This document shows, piece by piece, positions 61,613 through 64,000 of a stretch of 64,000 nucleotides of DNA (its first letter is position 1; each line of letters begins with the position of its first letter). A program made the position numbers and the translations under genes. Origin of the DNA: Streptomyces sp. NBC_00353 (GTDB taxonomy: Bacteria > Actinomycetota > Actinomycetes > Streptomycetales > Streptomycetaceae); contig NZ_CP107985.1 in NCBI RefSeq assembly GCF_036108815.1, forward strand, positions 5,952,001-6,016,000, in the 5' to 3' direction. Below the pieces are notes generated by a model. The model saw only the letters and a list, made by a program, of their open reading frames with translations, had not been told where the DNA came from and ran no database searches.

Positions 61613-62464
61613 TCAACTCGTGTGCAGCATCAGCCCGATCCCGATGACCATCAGCCCGGCCGCCGCGATGCGCGGTGCGCCGAACCGCTCCTTGAAGAAC
61701 ACCGTCCCTATCGCCGCGCCCACGATGATCGACGACTCGCGCAGGGCGGCGATCGGGGCCAGCGGGGCCTTCGTCTGCGCCCACAGGACCAGCCCGTACG
61801 CGGCCACCGACAGGGCCGCGCCCAGCAGCCCCCGTGCCGCGAACGGCCTCAGCTGGGCGGCCAGTTGCCCGCGGCGGCGGCAGAGCGTGTACGCCGGGAC
61901 GGCGAGCCCCTCCAGGATCATCAGCCAGGCGATGTAGCCGAGCGGGGTGCCGGAGGCCCGGACCCCCACCCCGTCGACGGTCGTGTAACCGGCGATCGCC
62001 AGCCCCGTCGCCAGCGCCGCTGTGATCGCCGGCCAGTGCGGACGGGTCTGCGAGCCCCGGATGCCCCAGAGCGCGACGCCGACGAGCCCGGCGCAGGCGA
62101 CCGCCACCCCCGCCGTCGCCCAGCCGTCCGGCCGCTCGCCGACGAAGACCGCCGCGAGCACCGTCACCACCAGGGGCGCGGTGCCACGTGCGATCGGGTA
62201 CATCTGGCCGAAGTCTCCGAGCGTGAACGACCGCATCAGCAGCGCCATGTAGGCGACGTGCAGGATCGCCGAGGCGATCAGATACGGCCACGCCTCCGCG
62301 GCCGGCAGCGGTGCGAAGCAGGCGATGACCGCGCCGAGCAGCGCCCCGCCCCCGGAGATCAGGGTGAAGGAGAGCAGCTGGTCCTTGATGGCGTGTGCGA
62401 TCGCATTCCAGCTGGCGTGCGTGATCGCCGCGGCCAGGACCGCGACCACGACCAGCGGCGTCAC
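61613..62464 (-). CDS. EamA/DMT-family transporter
   Basis: This is a 283-aa membrane protein with about ten short hydrophobic segments in two EamA repeats (THASWNAIAHAI, ARGTAPLVVTVLAAVFVGERP; then LRESSIIVGAAIGTVFFKERF). EamA proteins export metabolites, often amino acids. The GTG at 62464 overlaps the upstream YbaK stop (GTGA), so it is translationally coupled to it. Confidence 0.85.
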   Translation of the reverse strand: MTPLVVVAVLAAAITHASWNAIAHAIKDQLLSFTLISGGGALLGAVIACFAPLPAAEAWPYLIASAILHVAYMALLMRSFTLGDFGQMYPIARGTAPLVVTVLAAVFVGERPDGWATAGVAVACAGLVGVALWGIRGSQTRPHWPAITAALATGLAIAGYTTVDGVGVRASGTPLGYIAWLMILEGLAVPAYTLCRRRGQLAAQLRPFAARGLLGAALSVAAYGLVLWAQTKAPLAPIAALRESSIIVGAAIGTVFFKERFGAPRIAAAGLMVIGIGLMLHTS

Positions 62465-62988
62465 TTCGTCTGCTCGCGCACGTCCACCACGGTGCCGCCG
62501 GCATGCCCGATGACCGTCTTGGGGTCGAGCGGGAAGACGGTGTGCGGGGTGCCCGCCGCGGCCCACACCACGTCGTGGTCGAGCAGCCCGCGGTCGGCCA
62601 GCACCCGTGTCTTCGTACGGTGGCCGAAGGGCGGCACCCCGCCGATCGCGTACCCCGTGGTCTCCCGGACCAGGTCGGCCCCGGCGCGCTTGACCTTCCC
62701 GGCGCCCAGTTCCCGTCGCACGAGCTCCACGTCGACCCGCGAGGAGCCGTCCATCAGGACCAGCACGGGCGCCCCGTCGGCCTCGAAGATCAGCGACTTG
62801 ACGATGGCGCTGAGGTCGCAGCCGATCGCGGCGGCGGCCTCGGCGGCCGTACGGGTCGCCTCCGGGAAACGGCGGACCTCGACATCGAGGCCCAGCTCGC
62901 GCAGGGCCTCGGCGAATCGGGGGTGGGCTTCGGCAGCTGCGGCCTCAGGAGCTGCGGTGACGGGAGCCGTCGCGTCGGGAGTACTCAT
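62461..62988 (-). CDS. YbaK/ProX-type aminoacyl-tRNA deacylase
   Basis: This is a 175-aa protein. An Ala/Glu-rich N-terminus (1-25) is followed by the YbaK/EbsC domain: EATRTAAEAAAAIGCDLSAIVKSLIF, VLVLMDGSSRVD, TTGYAIGGVPPFGH and PHTVFPLDP. These proteins hydrolyse mischarged tRNA such as Ala- or Cys-tRNA(Pro). The ATG at 62988 has a weak GCGGGG upstream. It overlaps the EamA gene by 4 nt. Confidence 0.85.
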   Translation of the reverse strand: MSTPDATAPVTAAPEAAAAEAHPRFAEALRELGLDVEVRRFPEATRTAAEAAAAIGCDLSAIVKSLIFEADGAPVLVLMDGSSRVDVELVRRELGAGKVKRAGADLVRETTGYAIGGVPPFGHRTKTRVLADRGLLDHDVVWAAAGTPHTVFPLDPKTVIGHAGGTVVDVREQTK

Positions 62989-63060
62989 GCCCCGCACGCT
63001 AGCGGCCGCCCAGCGGGGCACGCGATTCTGTTTCGGCCACCGGACCCCGGGTGGAGCACA

Positions 63061-64000
63061 TCACGGCCCCGCGCGCAGCACCTGGGCCACCACCGGGCCC
63101 GCCGCGTCGCCACCGTGGCCACCGGACTGGACGACAGCCGCGGCCGCGAGGTCGTTGCTGAAGCCGGTGAACCAGCTGTTGGACGTGGCCTGTCCGTCGA
63201 CCTCCGCCGAACCGGTCTTGGCGCCCTTGTCGCCGCCGACCGAGGCCATCGCCGCCTTGCCGGTGCCCCAGCTCGCGGTCTGCCGCATCATGTTCGTCAC
63301 CTGCTGGGAGACGGACGCGGGCAGCGAACGGGATGCGGTGGCCAGCTGACGGCCGTCCAGCTCCTGCGGCACGAGGACCGGCTGCCGGAAGGTGCCGTTG
63401 CGTGCGGTGGCGGTGATGGACGCCATGTTGAGTGCGTTCATCTGGATGGTGCCCTGGCCGATGTACTGCGCGGCGGCCTCACCGCCGTTGGCCTCGGGCA
63501 CGCTGCCGTCGAAGGACGCGGAGCCGGTCTTCCAGTCGAGGCCGATCCCGAAGACGTCCCGGGCCTCCTTGGCGAGCGCGGAGTCGTCGTCCACGTCGTC
63601 GATCAGCTTGATGAAGGCCGTGTTGCAGGAGCGGGCGAAGCTGGTGGTGAGCGTGTCGGTGTCCGGGAGCGAGAAGTTCTCCAGGTTGTGGAAGGTACGA
63701 CCCTGGTACATCACGTCCTTCGGGCATTCGACGGGGCGGTTCGCCGAGGCGAAGCCCTTCTCGATCAGCATCGACGCGGTCACGATCTTCATCGTGGATC
63801 CGGGTGCCTGCTTGCCGAGCATGGCCGCGTTGAAGCCGGTCGCAGGGTTGTTGGCGACCGCGCGGATCGAGCCGGTGGACGGCCGGACCGCGACCACCGA
63901 GGCCTGGCTGTACTGCTTGACCGCCTTCTCGGCCGCCGCCTGGATGTTCGCGTCCAGCGTGGTCTGCAGCTTGCCGGGCTTCCCCTTGGACAGCGTCAGC
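63061..64000 (-). CDS. Penicillin-binding protein, C-terminal transpeptidase part (cut by window edge)
   Basis: About 313 C-terminal residues are visible; the N-terminus lies beyond the right edge. The transpeptidase triad is complete: GSTMK (SxxK), SCN (SxN, in FARSCNTAF) and KTGSAE (KTG). TTLDANIQAAAEKAV at the visible start is typical of the beginning of the transpeptidase domain of bifunctional or class B PBPs. It crosslinks peptidoglycan outside the membrane. The class (A or B) needs the missing N-terminus. Confidence 0.9.
   Translation of the reverse strand, partial: LTLSKGKPGKLQTTLDANIQAAAEKAVKQYSQASVVAVRPSTGSIRAVANNPATGFNAAMLGKQAPGSTMKIVTASMLIEKGFASANRPVECPKDVMYQGRTFHNLENFSLPDTDTLTTSFARSCNTAFIKLIDDVDDDSALAKEARDVFGIGLDWKTGSASFDGSVPEANGGEAAAQYIGQGTIQMNALNMASITATARNGTFRQPVLVPQELDGRQLATASRSLPASVSQQVTNMMRQTASWGTGKAAMASVGGDKGAKTGSAEVDGQATSNSWFTGFSNDLAAAAVVQSGGHGGDAAGPVVAQVLRAGP

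Overview
The window is high-GC actinobacterial chromosome, almost certainly Streptomyces. The evidence is strongly GC-biased codon use, frequent GTG/TTG starts, ATGA-type start/stop overlaps, an SsgA-family sporulation protein (55607-55972), an HrdD-type sigma factor (6880-7878) and a SepX/GlpR-type membrane protein (33392-34564). From memory, the order hrdD ... mscL ... penicillin acylase ... galU/moeA ... ssgE resembles the core of S. coelicolor A3(2). It is therefore mostly conserved core chromosome with a few accessory patches. No prophage, insertion sequence, integrase or CRISPR array was seen.

Layout. 1-13.9 kb: a truncated secreted M6-type metalloprotease, then regulator/transporter or regulator/enzyme pairs (TetR-MFS, MarR-DOPA-dioxygenase-like, WYL-MFS). 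Between them lie a questin-oxidase-like protein, a Bar/Pat-like acetyltransferase, hrdD with a textbook SigR-type promoter, a P1-family peptidase and an LtrA-like membrane protein. 14.1-19.3 kb: a tightly coupled five-gene operon for a membrane-bound molybdopterin oxidoreductase with a NarI/DsrM-like cytochrome b, a four-cluster ferredoxin, a Tat-exported Rieske protein and a small membrane protein. 19.3-28.4 kb: mscL, a SAF-domain protein, MTA phosphorylase, an FmdB zinc ribbon, an MFS exporter, a CPA1 antiporter that apparently starts at CTG, and a penicillin acylase. 28.5-34.6 kb: 5-formyl-THF cyclo-ligase divergent from galU-moeA(glp)-moaC-mog-rimJ-sepX. That cluster combines molybdenum-cofactor genes with the gephyrin-like protein/receptor pair linked to actinobacterial cell division.

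34.65-40 kb: tRNA-Ala(CGC) followed by an opposing three-gene unit (ABC ATPase, permease with a soluble tail, secreted YncE/phosphoesterase). 40.3-48.4 kb: a DUF574-type methyltransferase, hydrolase, GNAT, exonuclease III, a DUF2087 protein, and a MerR-controlled Baeyer-Villiger monooxygenase/hydrolase/SDR operon that could form a complete ketone-degradation module. 48.5-49.05 kb: a noncoding satellite-like block of 26-bp units organised into 78-bp trimers and bounded by a 20-bp inverted repeat. 49-55.5 kb: a tricorn-type protease, and a TetR/MMPL pair with two CGAAAC/GTTTCG dyads. 55.6-59.5 kb: ssgE, a cbiMN-Q-O cobalt/nickel ECF transporter behind a Nur-box-like dyad, a decayed ohrR remnant and intact ohr. 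59.5-64 kb: a beta-lactamase-like hydrolase coupled to an SDR, an EamA transporter, a YbaK deacylase and the C-terminal part of a penicillin-binding protein that runs off the right edge.

The most unusual items are the satellite block, the Rieske-containing molybdoenzyme operon, the ohrR remnant, the Nur-like operator in front of cbiM, and the tRNA-adjacent phosphoesterase/ABC cassette. All functional statements come from reading motifs; no database search was possible.
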